Source of the DNA: Namhaeicola sp039714555
GTDB lineage: Bacteria; Bacteroidota; Bacteroidia; Flavobacteriales; Flavobacteriaceae
Direction: 5' to 3'
DNA length: 64,000 nucleotides
Assembly: GCA_039714555.1 (NCBI GenBank)
Contig: JBDLJB010000003.1
Span: 62,001 to 126,000 of the forward strand
Shown piece after piece: positions 43,708 to 53,044 of this stretch (positions within the stretch are counted from its first letter, which is position 1; every line of letters starts with the position of its first letter). Under the pieces are notes generated by a model that was not told where the DNA came from, searched no databases, and was given only the letters and a program-made list of their open reading frames with translations. A program made the position numbers and the translations under genes.

Positions 43708-44936
43708 TGATGTTGATTATCTGAATATGAATGACTTATTTTCCAGTCGTAAATATCACATATTTTTTTGACAATGGCGAGTCCAAGCCCAAAAGACTCA
43801 GAAGATTTACTTTCTTTCTTAAACCTTTCAAATAATGAATCTGAAGGTATATTTAAAGGCTTACCTGAGTTTGAGATAGTTATAAAAATATCACAAGTTG
43901 TAATATGAATATTTCCTTTGTTTTGATTGTGTTTTATAGCATTACCCAGTAAATTTGAAATTACCATGTCAAACAACATAGGATTTGCTTCAACTTTAAC
44001 ATCTAATGTTAAGTTTTTACTTATGTTGATCTCTTTATTTTCAATAAAATCTTCAAAAATATTTAGTTGATTGTTGATTACTTTATTAATTACTATTGAT
44101 TCTTTTTGACTGTATTGTTGGTTTTCAATTTTTGAAAGCATCAATAATGTTTTATTAAGTTTTGAAAGTCTTTTTGATGCGGAATATACTGCGCTAATAA
44201 GCTTTTGATCTTCTATTATTAAATTTTCCGATTGCATTAAAAATTCTAATTTTGATTGCATTATTGCCAAAGGTGTTTGCATTTCATGAGAAGCATTCTC
44301 TGTAAATTCTTTTAAATTATTGAAATCAGAACTTAATTTTTCTGTTAATTTAGTTAATGAATTATTGAGTTCTTTGAATTCATCAATTTTTGAATCTTCA
44401 AGTTCAATGGGTTTATTTTCTTCAACGGAAAAGTTTTTAAGCGAATTTAAATTTTGATAAAAAGGATGCCAAATTCTTTTTGTAAAAATTGTATTGATAA
44501 AATATACAGTAATAATCAGTAATAGAATTACAACACCAACCGATAAACTAATCGCTAATACGAATTCATGATTTTTTACCTGAGAACTTCGTGTAATAAT
44601 TCTATAGGTTTTACCCTGAAGCGTTTCAATTGATGTTAATTGACGGTATAATTCATAATTCTCCATACCATTAATTATTTGATACATTAAAGTATCTTTA
44701 AAATACATGGTATCCTTTACATTGTTTTTTGCTATATAATCCTCAACATCAAAAATTGGTAATGGGTAATCATATTTAATTTTTTGAGCAATAATTTCTT
44801 TATCGTGTAATAATTTTTCGTCCTGACGTTTGGTAATAATATTTTTTAAGATATTGTATATAATTGTACTCGATATTATAAAAATAATAATGGAGTATAA
44901 AATATATATTCTTCTTGTTTTTTGCAGTAATTTCAT
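43689..44936 (-). CDS. sensor histidine kinase
   Basis: A 415-residue membrane histidine kinase. TM1 is at about residues 10-31 and TM2 at 127-150, enclosing a periplasmic sensor of about 95 residues, followed by a HAMP-like linker. The phosphoacceptor is His217 in N-A-S-H-E-M-Q-T-P-L. The ATPase has the N-box N-L-L-G-N-A-I-K-H-N and a G-L-G-L-A-I-V motif. Its ATG directly follows the stop of the response regulator (TAA-ATG), so the pair is translationally coupled. The layout resembles RprX-type kinases; the signal is unknown. Confidence 0.92.
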   Translation of the reverse strand: MKLLQKTRRIYILYSIIIFIISSTIIYNILKNIITKRQDEKLLHDKEIIAQKIKYDYPLPIFDVEDYIAKNNVKDTMYFKDTLMYQIINGMENYELYRQLTSIETLQGKTYRIITRSSQVKNHEFVLAISLSVGVVILLLIITVYFINTIFTKRIWHPFYQNLNSLKNFSVEENKPIELEDSKIDEFKELNNSLTKLTEKLSSDFNNLKEFTENASHEMQTPLAIMQSKLEFLMQSENLIIEDQKLISAVYSASKRLSKLNKTLLMLSKIENQQYSQKESIVINKVINNQLNIFEDFIENKEINISKNLTLDVKVEANPMLFDMVISNLLGNAIKHNQNKGNIHITTCDIFITISNSGKPLNIPSDSLFERFKKESKSSESFGLGLAIVKKICDIYDWKISHSYSDNQHHFSIYF

Positions 44937-45611
44937 TTATTCCCCAAATTTGTAGCCAAGCCCGTAAATGGTTTGCATATAATCTGTTGCGCCTTCGTTT
45001 TTTAATTTTTTTCTCAAGTTTCGCATATGTGTGTAAATAAAATCAAAATTATCTACTAAATCAATGCTGTCTCCCCATAAATGTTCAGCTATTGATTCTT
45101 TGGTAAGCACTCTATTTTTATTGGTAATAAAATAAAGTAATAAATGGAATTCTTTTTTTGTGAGCACAACGGGTGAATTATTTACTTTAACAGTTCTTGC
45201 TTTTGGGTCAATTTCGATTTCATTGAAAGTTATGTTATCGTTGCCTTCAAATTTTTGTCTTCTAATCAAAGAATTGATTCTGGAATTTAACTCTGCTAAA
45301 TGAAATGGTTTGGTAATATAGTCATCAGCACCTAGATCCAGGCCTATTAATTTATCATCTAATGAATTTTTAGCCGAAACTATTAAAACACCTGTATCTG
45401 GGGTGTTTTTCTTTATAATTTTTAATAACTCCAAACCATTTCCATCAGGTAAGTTAATATCTAAGATAACGATATCATAATTATAAGAAATCAATTTATC
45501 TTCTGCCTCAAAAAAACTGAAAGCATATTCACAAACAAAATCTTCTTTTTGGAGGTATTTACATGTTACACTTACCAGTTCTTTTTCATCTTCGATGATT
45601 AATATTTTCAT
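44937..45611 (-). CDS. OmpR-family response regulator
   Basis: A 224-residue two-domain regulator. The receiver domain has I-I-E-D-E-K, the phosphoacceptor Asp51 in I-V-I-L-D-I-N-L-P-D-G, and the conserved Lys in I-T-K-P-F. The C-terminal winged helix (about residues 125-224) has L-T-K-K-E-F-H-L-L and the recognition-helix region V-D-N-F-D-F-I-Y-T-H-M-R-N-L-R-K-K-L. It is the partner of the kinase encoded next to it. Targets are not visible; the small-RNA units and the divergent DUF2911 genes are positional candidates only. Confidence 0.93.
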   Translation of the reverse strand: MKILIIEDEKELVSVTCKYLQKEDFVCEYAFSFFEAEDKLISYNYDIVILDINLPDGNGLELLKIIKKNTPDTGVLIVSAKNSLDDKLIGLDLGADDYITKPFHLAELNSRINSLIRRQKFEGNDNITFNEIEIDPKARTVKVNNSPVVLTKKEFHLLLYFITNKNRVLTKESIAEHLWGDSIDLVDNFDFIYTHMRNLRKKLKNEGATDYMQTIYGLGYKFGE

Positions 45612-45693
45612 AAAAAAGGAAATTAAATAAAATAATAGTTAATTTGTTCATTTAGCAGTGATTGTTGGTTCTTACTAAATATTAAAAACATTG

Positions 45694-45701
45694 CAAAGTT
45701 A
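45694..45701 (-). promoter_or_regulatory. -7 element for the two-component operon
   Basis: TAACTTTG on the minus strand (45701-45694) matches TANNTTTG, 83-90 bases upstream of the response regulator start. No convincing -33 box. The divergent 234-base interval 45612-45845 holds nothing else I can support. Confidence 0.35.
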
Positions 45702-45845
45702 ATATTTTAATTAATAAGAATTAAAATTATGATATTACATATATTAATAAATCAAAAAATTTAATAAATAGCTTTTTCTTGTGATATAATAAAATTCTAA
45801 AATGAACGTTTAGATATTCGTACGCATTCAAAAAAATCTATTGCT

Positions 45846-46406
45846 ATGAAAAAGAGATATTTTTATGCGGCCTTAATAATAACTTTGTTTTTTAGTGGGC
45901 AGAATTTTGCTCAATCATTACAGGGTCTAGATAAAAGTCCGCTTGATATTACATATTTACGTCCAAATAAATTATCAGCTCCTTTAATAAAAGTCATTTA
46001 TGGAAGGCCAATAAAACAAAATGATATTGTTTTTGGTGAACAAGTTCCTTTTGGTAAAATATGGCGTACCGGCGATAACGAAGCAACAGAGGTAAAATTT
46101 TATTCTCATGTTAAAGTTGGTGATAAAATTATAAAACCGGGTACTTATATATTGCATACCATTCCGGGTGAAAAAGAATGGACAATTATATTAAACAGTA
46201 ATACCGATACTTGGGGTGCATTTTTTTATGATGAATCAAAAGATGTTGCTAGAATAAAGGTTCCTACTAAACAAGCTGAATCATTAGATATTTTTTCTAT
46301 AGCTTTTAAGCAAAGTTATAACAATACTTATATGGTATTGGCCTGGGATACTACCCGAGTAAATATTCCAATTGAAACAAAATCTCAAATTTTAGCAGAA
46401 TTATAA
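45846..46406 (+). CDS. DUF2911 secreted protein, copy 1
   Basis: A 186-residue protein with a Sec signal peptide (cleavage near Q-N-F-A-Q-S). It carries the DUF2911 core: D-K-S-P-L-D-I-T-Y, I-K-V-I-Y-G-R-P, W-R-T-G-D-N-E-A-T-E, G-T-Y-I-L-H-T-I-P-G-E-K-E-W-T-I-I-L-N and L-A-W-D-T-T-R-V-N-I-P-I. This family is largely confined to Bacteroidota and relatives and has no established function. A second copy follows 68 bases later, pointing to local duplication. Confidence 0.85.
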   Translation: MKKRYFYAALIITLFFSGQNFAQSLQGLDKSPLDITYLRPNKLSAPLIKVIYGRPIKQNDIVFGEQVPFGKIWRTGDNEATEVKFYSHVKVGDKIIKPGTYILHTIPGEKEWTIILNSNTDTWGAFFYDESKDVARIKVPTKQAESLDIFSIAFKQSYNNTYMVLAWDTTRVNIPIETKSQILAEL

Positions 46407-46474
46407 ACATAAAATTTTCGGTTTATAATTATCATAGCATTTAAGTTAAAAAACAGATTATTAAATCTTTAAAG

Positions 46475-47011
46475 ATGAAAAGAAATATTTTTATTATAAC
46501 TTTATTCATTTTATTCTTCGTTAATTCAACAATATCTGCTCAAGAATTTAAAGGTATTGATAAAAACCCGCATGATATAGCATATTATCGTGCTAATAAG
46601 ATCTCACCACCAATCATAAAAGTGCTTTATGGCCGTCCACAAAATAGTGGAGATGAAGTATTTGGCTCTACTATTCCTTTTGATAAAGTTTGGGGTGTTG
46701 GTGCAAATGAAGCTACTGAAATTAGATTCTTTCAAGATGTAGTTTTTGGTGATATTAAAGTTAAGAAGGGTACATATGTTATGTATGCGATTCCTCAAGA
46801 AAAAGAATGGACAATTATTTTAAGTTCAAATCTTGATGTTTGGGGCTCATACGAATATAATGAAAAGTATGATGTAGCACGTGTACAAGCAAAAGTTAGC
46901 AGAGCAGAACAAATAGATGTTTTCTCAATTGGTTTTAAAGAAAAAGGAAAAAAAGTTAATATGGCCTTAGGTTGGGATACTACAAGAGTTACAGTTCCAA
47001 TTATTTTATAA
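46475..47011 (+). CDS. DUF2911 secreted protein, copy 2
   Basis: A 178-residue paralogue of the preceding protein, with its own signal peptide (cleavage near T-I-S-A-Q). It shares D-K-N-P-H-D-I-A-Y-Y-R, I-K-V-L-Y-G-R-P, G-A-N-E-A-T-E, A-I-P-Q-E-K-E-W-T-I-I-L-S and G-W-D-T-T-R-V-T-V-P-I with copy 1. One difference is W-G-V-G in place of W-R-T-G before the conserved N-E-A-T-E. It ends 4 bases before the convergent nagB-type gene. Periplasmic location inferred. Confidence 0.85.
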   Translation: MKRNIFIITLFILFFVNSTISAQEFKGIDKNPHDIAYYRANKISPPIIKVLYGRPQNSGDEVFGSTIPFDKVWGVGANEATEIRFFQDVVFGDIKVKKGTYVMYAIPQEKEWTIILSSNLDVWGSYEYNEKYDVARVQAKVSRAEQIDVFSIGFKEKGKKVNMALGWDTTRVTVPIIL

Positions 47012-47015
47012 AAAT

Positions 47016-48929
47016 TTAAAAATAATAACGCCTAAATGCTTCTAATGCCGCATAGTCGGCTAAGCCTAAAGTGTTATATTTTTCTGCGGTCTCTTTGTTT
47101 TTATCTTCTGCACGCATCCAGAATTCTCTTGAGTCATCTCCTTGGAATAAAGCGCCGTCTTTTTGCGATTGATGGTAAAAAATAGCTTGTCGTTTCTTTA
47201 ATACCTGATCGGGACTCATTGGAACTGTCATTTCAATTTCATGTATATCCCATTCGTGCCATGCACCTCTGTATAACCAAACTCTGCAATCATTCATGTA
47301 TTTTTCACCTTTCAGTTGTTTTATAGTGAGAAATAATGAGTCTAGACAAACTTTATGTGTACTATGCGGACCGGCAAGATCTTCGGATGCATAAATTTGA
47401 TGAGGTTTAATTTTTGAAATCAAATCACTCATTATTTGAGTATCGGAATCACTTAATTTATTTTTAGTTGGTTTTCCAGTTTCGTAAAATGGTAATTCTA
47501 AAAAGTGAACATTTTCATCCAATATATTTAGATATCTGGTTGTGGCTATAGATTCTTTTCGGCGAATCAAACTTTTTAATTTTCTTACTTCTAGCGTATC
47601 AATATCGTATTCTTTTTTATTATTAATATCTTCAATAATATTATTTGCATATAAGTTTCCTCCATTCAAGTCTTGCGCTACTTCGGCAAATTTCATAGCT
47701 TCCTCATCAGCAACTGCAATATTTCCTGAAGTTTGATATGCTATATGTACTTCATGATCTTGTTCTATAAGTCGGTCAATTGTGCCACCCATAGAGATTA
47801 CATCGTCACCGGGATGTGGACTAAATATAATAATACGTTTTTTTGCTGGATCTTTGCGCTCTGGTCGATTGGTATCATCGGCATTTGGTTTTCCTCCGGG
47901 CCAACCGGTAATTGTATGTTGTAATTTATTGAACAAAATGATATTTAAGTTATATGCAGAACCATGTTCAACCAATAAATTTGACATACCATTGTTGTTG
48001 TAATCAGTGTCGGTTAGTTTTAGAATGGATTTTTGTTTTAGATCACTCAACCAAACTGCAGCTTTTAGGCTCAAATTTTCATTCCAATCGCATGATTTTA
48101 CAAGCCAAGGAGTTTTTACCCTTGTTAATTCTTGTGAGGCATCTTCATCTAAAATAAAAGTACAATTATTGTGATTTTGTAAGTAAGAAGATGGTATTTC
48201 AGAAGTAATTTCATTTTCTACAGCTTTTTTAATTACTACTGCTTTATTGATACCCCAAGCTAGTAAAACAATTCGTTTTGCTTTACGGATGGTACTAATT
48301 CCCATAGTAATGGCTACTCTAGGAACATTGTCAATTCCTAAAAAAGCAGGTGCTGCATCTACACGTGTAATATGATCTAAAGTGATATTTCTAGTACCAG
48401 AATTGTAATGCGAACCCGGTTCATTAAAACCAATATGGCCGGTTCTACCAATACCTAGTAATTGAAAATCCAAACCTCCTTTACTTTTGATTTTCATTTC
48501 GTAATCAATACAGAATTGTTGAATCTTATCAGGAGCAATTGTACCGCTTGGGATATTGATATTTTCAGGAAGAATATCGATATGATCGAACAAGTGTTCG
48601 TGCATAAAATACCAATAACTTTGGATATTCTCTTTTTCCATTGGATAATATTCATCCAAATTAAAAGAAATAACATTTTTAAAGCTCAATCCTTCTTCTT
48701 TATGCATTCTTACCAACTCTTCATAAACATCAATTGGTGAAGAACCTGTTGCTAAACCAAGAACGCAATTTTTATTTTGTGCAGCTTTATCTTTAATAAG
48801 CTCTGCAATTTCTTGAGCTACTATTTTGGAAGCTTTCAAAGAATCTTTAAAAACAACATTGTGGATCTTTTCAAATCGTGTATTTTCAAATTTACCTGCT
48901 TCTGCGTGTTTAATAATGTCAATTTTCAT
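47016..48929 (-). CDS. nagB: glucosamine-6-phosphate deaminase fused to a PIG-L deacetylase domain
   Basis: A 637-residue two-domain protein. Residues about 1-275 are a NagB-type deaminase (L-A-T-G-S-S-P near 58, F-N-L-D-E-Y-Y-P near 89-96, G-I-G-R-T-G-H-I-G-F-N-E-P-G near 160-173), converting glucosamine-6-P to fructose-6-P and ammonia. From about residue 370, I-F-S-P-H-P-G-D-D starts a PIG-L/LmbE-type zinc deacetylase-like domain, where the usual A-H-P-D-D reads S-P-H-P-G-D-D. Such fusions are common in Bacteroidota. It ends a transporter-kinase-deaminase run, fitting amino-sugar catabolism. Confidence 0.9.
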   Translation of the reverse strand: MKIDIIKHAEAGKFENTRFEKIHNVVFKDSLKASKIVAQEIAELIKDKAAQNKNCVLGLATGSSPIDVYEELVRMHKEEGLSFKNVISFNLDEYYPMEKENIQSYWYFMHEHLFDHIDILPENINIPSGTIAPDKIQQFCIDYEMKIKSKGGLDFQLLGIGRTGHIGFNEPGSHYNSGTRNITLDHITRVDAAPAFLGIDNVPRVAITMGISTIRKAKRIVLLAWGINKAVVIKKAVENEITSEIPSSYLQNHNNCTFILDEDASQELTRVKTPWLVKSCDWNENLSLKAAVWLSDLKQKSILKLTDTDYNNNGMSNLLVEHGSAYNLNIILFNKLQHTITGWPGGKPNADDTNRPERKDPAKKRIIIFSPHPGDDVISMGGTIDRLIEQDHEVHIAYQTSGNIAVADEEAMKFAEVAQDLNGGNLYANNIIEDINNKKEYDIDTLEVRKLKSLIRRKESIATTRYLNILDENVHFLELPFYETGKPTKNKLSDSDTQIMSDLISKIKPHQIYASEDLAGPHSTHKVCLDSLFLTIKQLKGEKYMNDCRVWLYRGAWHEWDIHEIEMTVPMSPDQVLKKRQAIFYHQSQKDGALFQGDDSREFWMRAEDKNKETAEKYNTLGLADYAALEAFRRYYF

Positions 48930-49003
48930 AAGTTGTTGATAATTATGTTCGAATAATGTTGAATCTATTTTCTAAGATAATACTTTGAATACCTCAATAG
49001 ATG

Positions 49004-49043
49004 CTCTGATTTCAAAGATAGTAATATCTTATTTTTGTCAGAG
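49004..49043 (-). promoter_or_regulatory. nagB leader: -7 element inside a hairpin
   Basis: TATCTTTG on the minus strand (49020-49013) matches TANNTTTG and could drive nagB separately from the upstream kinase. It lies inside an inverted repeat, CTCTGA/TCAGAG (49004-49009 with 49038-49043), with an inner AAGATA/TATCTT pair around GTAA. The overlap of promoter and palindrome suggests an operator. Confidence 0.35.
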
Positions 49044-49107
49044 TATAATTATAAGTTTTTTTTAAGCCGTTATAGAGAAATGTATATTTAATAAAATTGC
49101 AATTCTA

Positions 49108-49974
49108 TTATGAATTTGTTCTGTCAAAAAAAATTGATGCAGCACCTAAGATAGCAATATTTTGTGTGTTCGTAAATTTGACTTCTAAATTTTTGAAAGA
49201 TTCAGCAGATGGAAATTTTTTAATAGAATTTGTCATAGAATTTATAAAAAATTCTTTAGATTTTGAAACAGAGCCTCCAATTATTATCATTTTTGGATCA
49301 ACAGAAAACATAATTGTCTTAATAGCATTTCCAAGGTGATTCCCAAAATTGTTAAATGCATCAATAGCTTTATGATCTCCGTTTTTTGCTTTTTTCAATA
49401 GATTTTCTCCTGTTGTATTATAAAAGGTCTTAAAATATTTTCCGCTACAATAATCTTCGTACGTTTTGTCTAAATAAGGAATTGATCCAAATTCTCCCGA
49501 ACCGCAGTTGGCATCTTTTAAAAGGTGACCGTTCGTTATTATTCCAGACCCCATACCTGTACCAATAGTAACACCAACAAAATTGTCACATTGTTTTCCT
49601 TGTCCGAATTTATATTCACCATAGGCAAAACAATTTGCATCATTATCCAGGTATACAGGTACATTGAATTCTTTTTGAAGTATATCCGAAAGATGAATTT
49701 CTTTCCAGGAAGGAATGTTTTGAACATGGTAAACAATGCCTTTTTGTCTATCTACAAAACTTGGAACACCAATGCCTATTCCTTCAACAGTTTCGTCAAA
49801 AAGATCTGAAATCACATCAATTATCTGCTTGACAACAACCAAAGGGTCTTCTGATTTATTGTCAATTAAAGAATACTTCTTTTTAATAATATCAGTTCCA
49901 TCAATAAGGCCTGCCTCAACTTTTGTACCTCCCAGGTCAACTCCAATGATTCTTTTACTTTTAATTAGATCCAT
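49108..49974 (-). CDS. ROK-family sugar kinase
   Basis: A 288-residue ROK protein with the N-terminal phosphate-1 motif G-V-D-L-G-G-T-K (about residues 11-18), G-I-G-V-P-S, the catalytic-type D-N-D-A-N-C-F-A-Y-G-E, and G-T-G-M-G-S-G-I. The zinc motif of classical ROK members is reduced. There is no DNA-binding domain, so it is a kinase rather than a repressor. The context (sugar MFS 5 bases upstream, NagB downstream) supports N-acetylglucosamine or glucosamine kinase activity, by inference. Confidence 0.88.
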   Translation of the reverse strand: MDLIKSKRIIGVDLGGTKVEAGLIDGTDIIKKKYSLIDNKSEDPLVVVKQIIDVISDLFDETVEGIGIGVPSFVDRQKGIVYHVQNIPSWKEIHLSDILQKEFNVPVYLDNDANCFAYGEYKFGQGKQCDNFVGVTIGTGMGSGIITNGHLLKDANCGSGEFGSIPYLDKTYEDYCSGKYFKTFYNTTGENLLKKAKNGDHKAIDAFNNFGNHLGNAIKTIMFSVDPKMIIIGGSVSKSKEFFINSMTNSIKKFPSAESFKNLEVKFTNTQNIAILGAASIFFDRTNS

Positions 49975-49979
49975 CTAAT

Positions 49980-51230
49980 TTATTTTTTCTTTTTTATATC
50001 AATTGTTTTATTACTGATAAGTGGTTTTGCCCAAAAACCAATACTTAAAATATATGCAAGTAATACAAAGTTGAAAAACATACCTACTTTTAAAGAAGTA
50101 AAATCACTAATAAATCCAATTATTAATTGTACAATGGCACCACCCATGATTCCGCTTACAAGAATTCCAGCAAAGGCGCCATGATGTTTGTCAAGAGAAT
50201 TTAAAGCTAGTGAAAAGATTATAGGATACATAACAGCAAGAAAAAAACCACTTGTTTGAAATGCATAAAGCGATGTATTTGCATTACCAAAAAGTGCAAC
50301 GCCTAAACTAGTAATTGCCAGACTTGTAAATAATTTCAATACTACTTTGCTATCCATAATTTTTAGTAATAATAACCCAATTATACCTCCAATTGTCATT
50401 AATCCCCAGAAATTTCCAACAGTATTAGCGCCAATGGTTTCCGGATCGATACCGTGATAAGTTTGTAGGAATTTAGACATCCAATAAGAAATACCTTGTT
50501 CTACACCTACATAGGCGAATATTCCAAAAAAGAAAAGAACAACTGTTCTGTTTTTAAAAAGGGTTAAATAACTATCTTTTGAACCAACTTTCTCGTCTTC
50601 TTGAAGTTCAACTTTTGGGAATTTTGTTAACAGAACCAGTAAGATCATTAAGAAGCTTAAAATTGCAAAAACCCAATAGATAGAAACCCATGTTTTATCA
50701 GAAGGAACTATTCCAGACATGAAACTGATAAAGCTACTTTGTTTATTGGCAGTTTTATCAATGCTTGTAACAAGCCATGAATAAACCTGTGGACTTACAA
50801 ATGAGGCAGCACCAAATATTAATTGTGCTACTACTGAAGTAAAAGCATAATTTTCTTCACCTCCTGCAACGCGTAAAAGCGGATTTATAACAACTTGTAG
50901 AATTGCCATTCCAGTACCAATAGTAAAAAGAGAAAACATAAAGACTCCAAAACTTGGAATGCCTGCAAAAAGCAATGAAGCTAATAATGCTAAGGCAAAT
51001 CCTAGAATAATCATTCTCTTTTCACCATACTTTTCCATCATAAAACCAGCAGGAATTGACATAATTCCATAGGCTATAAAAAATGAAAAGGGTAAAAAAC
51101 CTGCCATGGTTTCATTCAAGTCATAACTTGAAGAAACACTTGGGTTAAGTGCTCCAAGTATGTTTGTTAAAAATGATATAACAAAGAATGCTAAAAAAAT
51201 TAATAATACAATGATATAATTACGTTTCAT
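49980..51230 (-). CDS. sugar MFS transporter (FucP/NagP-like)
   Basis: A 416-residue major facilitator protein with about 12 TM helices. The N-terminal N-I-L-G-A-L-N-P-S, G-F-L-P-F-S-F-F-I-A-Y-G-I-M-S-I-P-A-G and K-Y-G-E-K-R motifs match the FucP/GluP branch, sugar-proton symporters that in Bacteroidota include NagP. It precedes the ROK kinase by 5 bases, so uptake and phosphorylation are encoded together; N-acetylglucosamine is the most economical substrate guess. Confidence 0.87.
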   Translation of the reverse strand: MKRNYIIVLLIFLAFFVISFLTNILGALNPSVSSSYDLNETMAGFLPFSFFIAYGIMSIPAGFMMEKYGEKRMIILGFALALLASLLFAGIPSFGVFMFSLFTIGTGMAILQVVINPLLRVAGGEENYAFTSVVAQLIFGAASFVSPQVYSWLVTSIDKTANKQSSFISFMSGIVPSDKTWVSIYWVFAILSFLMILLVLLTKFPKVELQEDEKVGSKDSYLTLFKNRTVVLFFFGIFAYVGVEQGISYWMSKFLQTYHGIDPETIGANTVGNFWGLMTIGGIIGLLLLKIMDSKVVLKLFTSLAITSLGVALFGNANTSLYAFQTSGFFLAVMYPIIFSLALNSLDKHHGAFAGILVSGIMGGAIVQLIIGFISDFTSLKVGMFFNFVLLAYILSIGFWAKPLISNKTIDIKKKK

Positions 51231-51273
51231 TTTTTGATTTTTGATTACTTTTTATCTTCACTAATTTAAATTT

Positions 51274-52893
51274 CTATTTTACTTTCTCTCCACCAAGCCA
51301 TGTTTCCAAAACTTTTAATTCAGGAACCTTTTCAATATCTAATTCCATGATATTTTCATCTAAAATGACAAAATCAGCAAATTTCCCAACCTCAATACTG
51401 CCTTTTTCATTTTCTTCAAAATTGGCATAAGCTGCCCATATGGTCATACCTTTTAATGTTTCTTCCTTTGTTAATGCATCATCAGCTTGAAATCCTTTTT
51501 CAGGATATCCTTTTACATCTTTTCGTGCTACAGCGGCATAAAAAGTTAACATAGGATTTACTTTTTCAACAGGAAAATCAGTTCCTAAAGCAACTTTACC
51601 ATATTTATTTAACAATTGCTTATAGGCATAAGCTCCTTTGATTCTTTCATTTCCTAATCTATCTTCGGCCCAATACATATCACTTGTAGCATGAGTTGGT
51701 TGAATTGAAGGAATTATATTATTAAAATATTTAAAATCTTCAGGAGAGATCACCTGTGCATGTTCAATTCTCCATCGTCTGTCAGGTTTTCCTTTCAAAA
51801 CTTCAGCATAAGTTTTAAGCAAGAATGAATTTGCAGAATCACCAATGGCATGGGTATTCATTTGAAAATCAGAATTGGCAATTTTCTTTGCAGTTTCCCT
51901 AGTAGTTTGTAGATCATTAACCAAAGCCCCAAAGTGATTTTCTCTATCACTGTAAGGTTTTTTTAAAGCGGCACCTCGAGAACCCAATGCACCATCTGCA
52001 TAAAATTTAAAAGAACGAACATTTAATCTGTCAGTTTTTATTATTCCATTCTTTAAGTAATGATCAAGATTATTTTTATTTGCCGAAACCATGGCATAAA
52101 TCCTCATTTTTAGATCACCTTTTTGTTGTAAACTATCAATAAGGTCAATGGTTTTTTTATCTAAACCGGCATCATCAACTGTAGTTAATCCTAAGTTAAA
52201 GCAATATTTTTCAGCATCTTTTAAGGCTTGAATAGCTTCTTTTTTTGATACAGAAGGAATAATTTTATTTACAAAATCCATGGCATTATCGATTAAAACA
52301 CCAGTTATTTTTCCATTTTTTTTAATAATTTCTCCTCCGGTTACTTTTGTGTTTTCATTTATCCCTGCTAAATCTAAAGCAACTTGATTTACAAGCATTG
52401 CGTGTCCGTCGATTCTTCTTACGGCAATAGGTATTTTAGGAAATAATTTATCTAATCTTTCTTTAGTAGGATATTCTTTAATATCCCAATCATTTTGATC
52501 CCATCCTCTACCAAAAATAAACGCACTGTTTTTTTCTTTTTGGAAGGTTTTAATTCTTTCAATTACTTCATTATAACTTTTAGTACCGGAAAGATCTACT
52601 TTTTGCATATATAATCCTAAACCATAAAAATGACAATGTGCATCAATCAAACCAGGAACAATCGTTTTATTATTAGCATCTATAATATTTGTGCTTTTAA
52701 ATTTTTTTAAAATATCAGCATTACTGCCAACGGCAATAAATTTTCCATTATTAATTGCAAAAGCTTCTGCTTTTTGAAAATGATCATCAACTGTATAAAT
52801 ATTTCCGTTTTTTATAATTAATTCAACTTGCTGTTTTGAAGTGCAAGAAGTTATTAATATTAAAATCAAGATGAGTGTTAAGGTTTTCTTCAT
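51274..52893 (-). CDS. YtcJ-like amidohydrolase lipoprotein
   Basis: A 539-residue metal-dependent amidohydrolase with a lipoprotein signal (lipobox L-I-T-S-C near residue 17). N-terminal I-I-K-N-G-N-I-Y-T-V-D is followed by the metal-site motif D-A-H-C-H-F (about residues 84-89), H-A-M-L-V-N, N-T-H-A-I-G-D and G-T-D-F-P-V-E. This is the amidohydrolase-3 (YtcJ) type, not the NagA type. It lies 43 bases upstream of the MFS gene on the same strand. The role in amino-sugar use is uncertain. Confidence 0.87.
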   Translation of the reverse strand: MKKTLTLILILILITSCTSKQQVELIIKNGNIYTVDDHFQKAEAFAINNGKFIAVGSNADILKKFKSTNIIDANNKTIVPGLIDAHCHFYGLGLYMQKVDLSGTKSYNEVIERIKTFQKEKNSAFIFGRGWDQNDWDIKEYPTKERLDKLFPKIPIAVRRIDGHAMLVNQVALDLAGINENTKVTGGEIIKKNGKITGVLIDNAMDFVNKIIPSVSKKEAIQALKDAEKYCFNLGLTTVDDAGLDKKTIDLIDSLQQKGDLKMRIYAMVSANKNNLDHYLKNGIIKTDRLNVRSFKFYADGALGSRGAALKKPYSDRENHFGALVNDLQTTRETAKKIANSDFQMNTHAIGDSANSFLLKTYAEVLKGKPDRRWRIEHAQVISPEDFKYFNNIIPSIQPTHATSDMYWAEDRLGNERIKGAYAYKQLLNKYGKVALGTDFPVEKVNPMLTFYAAVARKDVKGYPEKGFQADDALTKEETLKGMTIWAAYANFEENEKGSIEVGKFADFVILDENIMELDIEKVPELKVLETWLGGEKVK

Positions 52894-52945
52894 TATACGA
52901 TATTTAGATGCGTAAATATATAAATATTTTAGGTGATTTTTCTCT

Positions 52946-52976
52946 TTTGTGCTTTCCTACATTAAATGTAACTTTG
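52946..52976 (+). promoter_or_regulatory. leuS promoter
   Basis: TTTG (52946-52949), exactly 19 bases, then TAACTTTG (52969-52976): a full match to the Bacteroidota housekeeping promoter. Transcription should start near 52983, leaving a leader of about 60 bases before the GTG of leuS. Confidence 0.7.
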
Positions 52977-53044
52977 CACTTTTTGAAAGTCAAAATTGCA
53001 AGGTTTTTATTAAATAAACCGCAAATAATTTAAATATCAGTAGA

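Noticed and set aside
47542..48740. Several 60-90 codon plus-strand frames inside the nagB-PIG-L gene
   Set aside because: All are shadows of a well-supported minus-strand gene, with no recognisable motifs.
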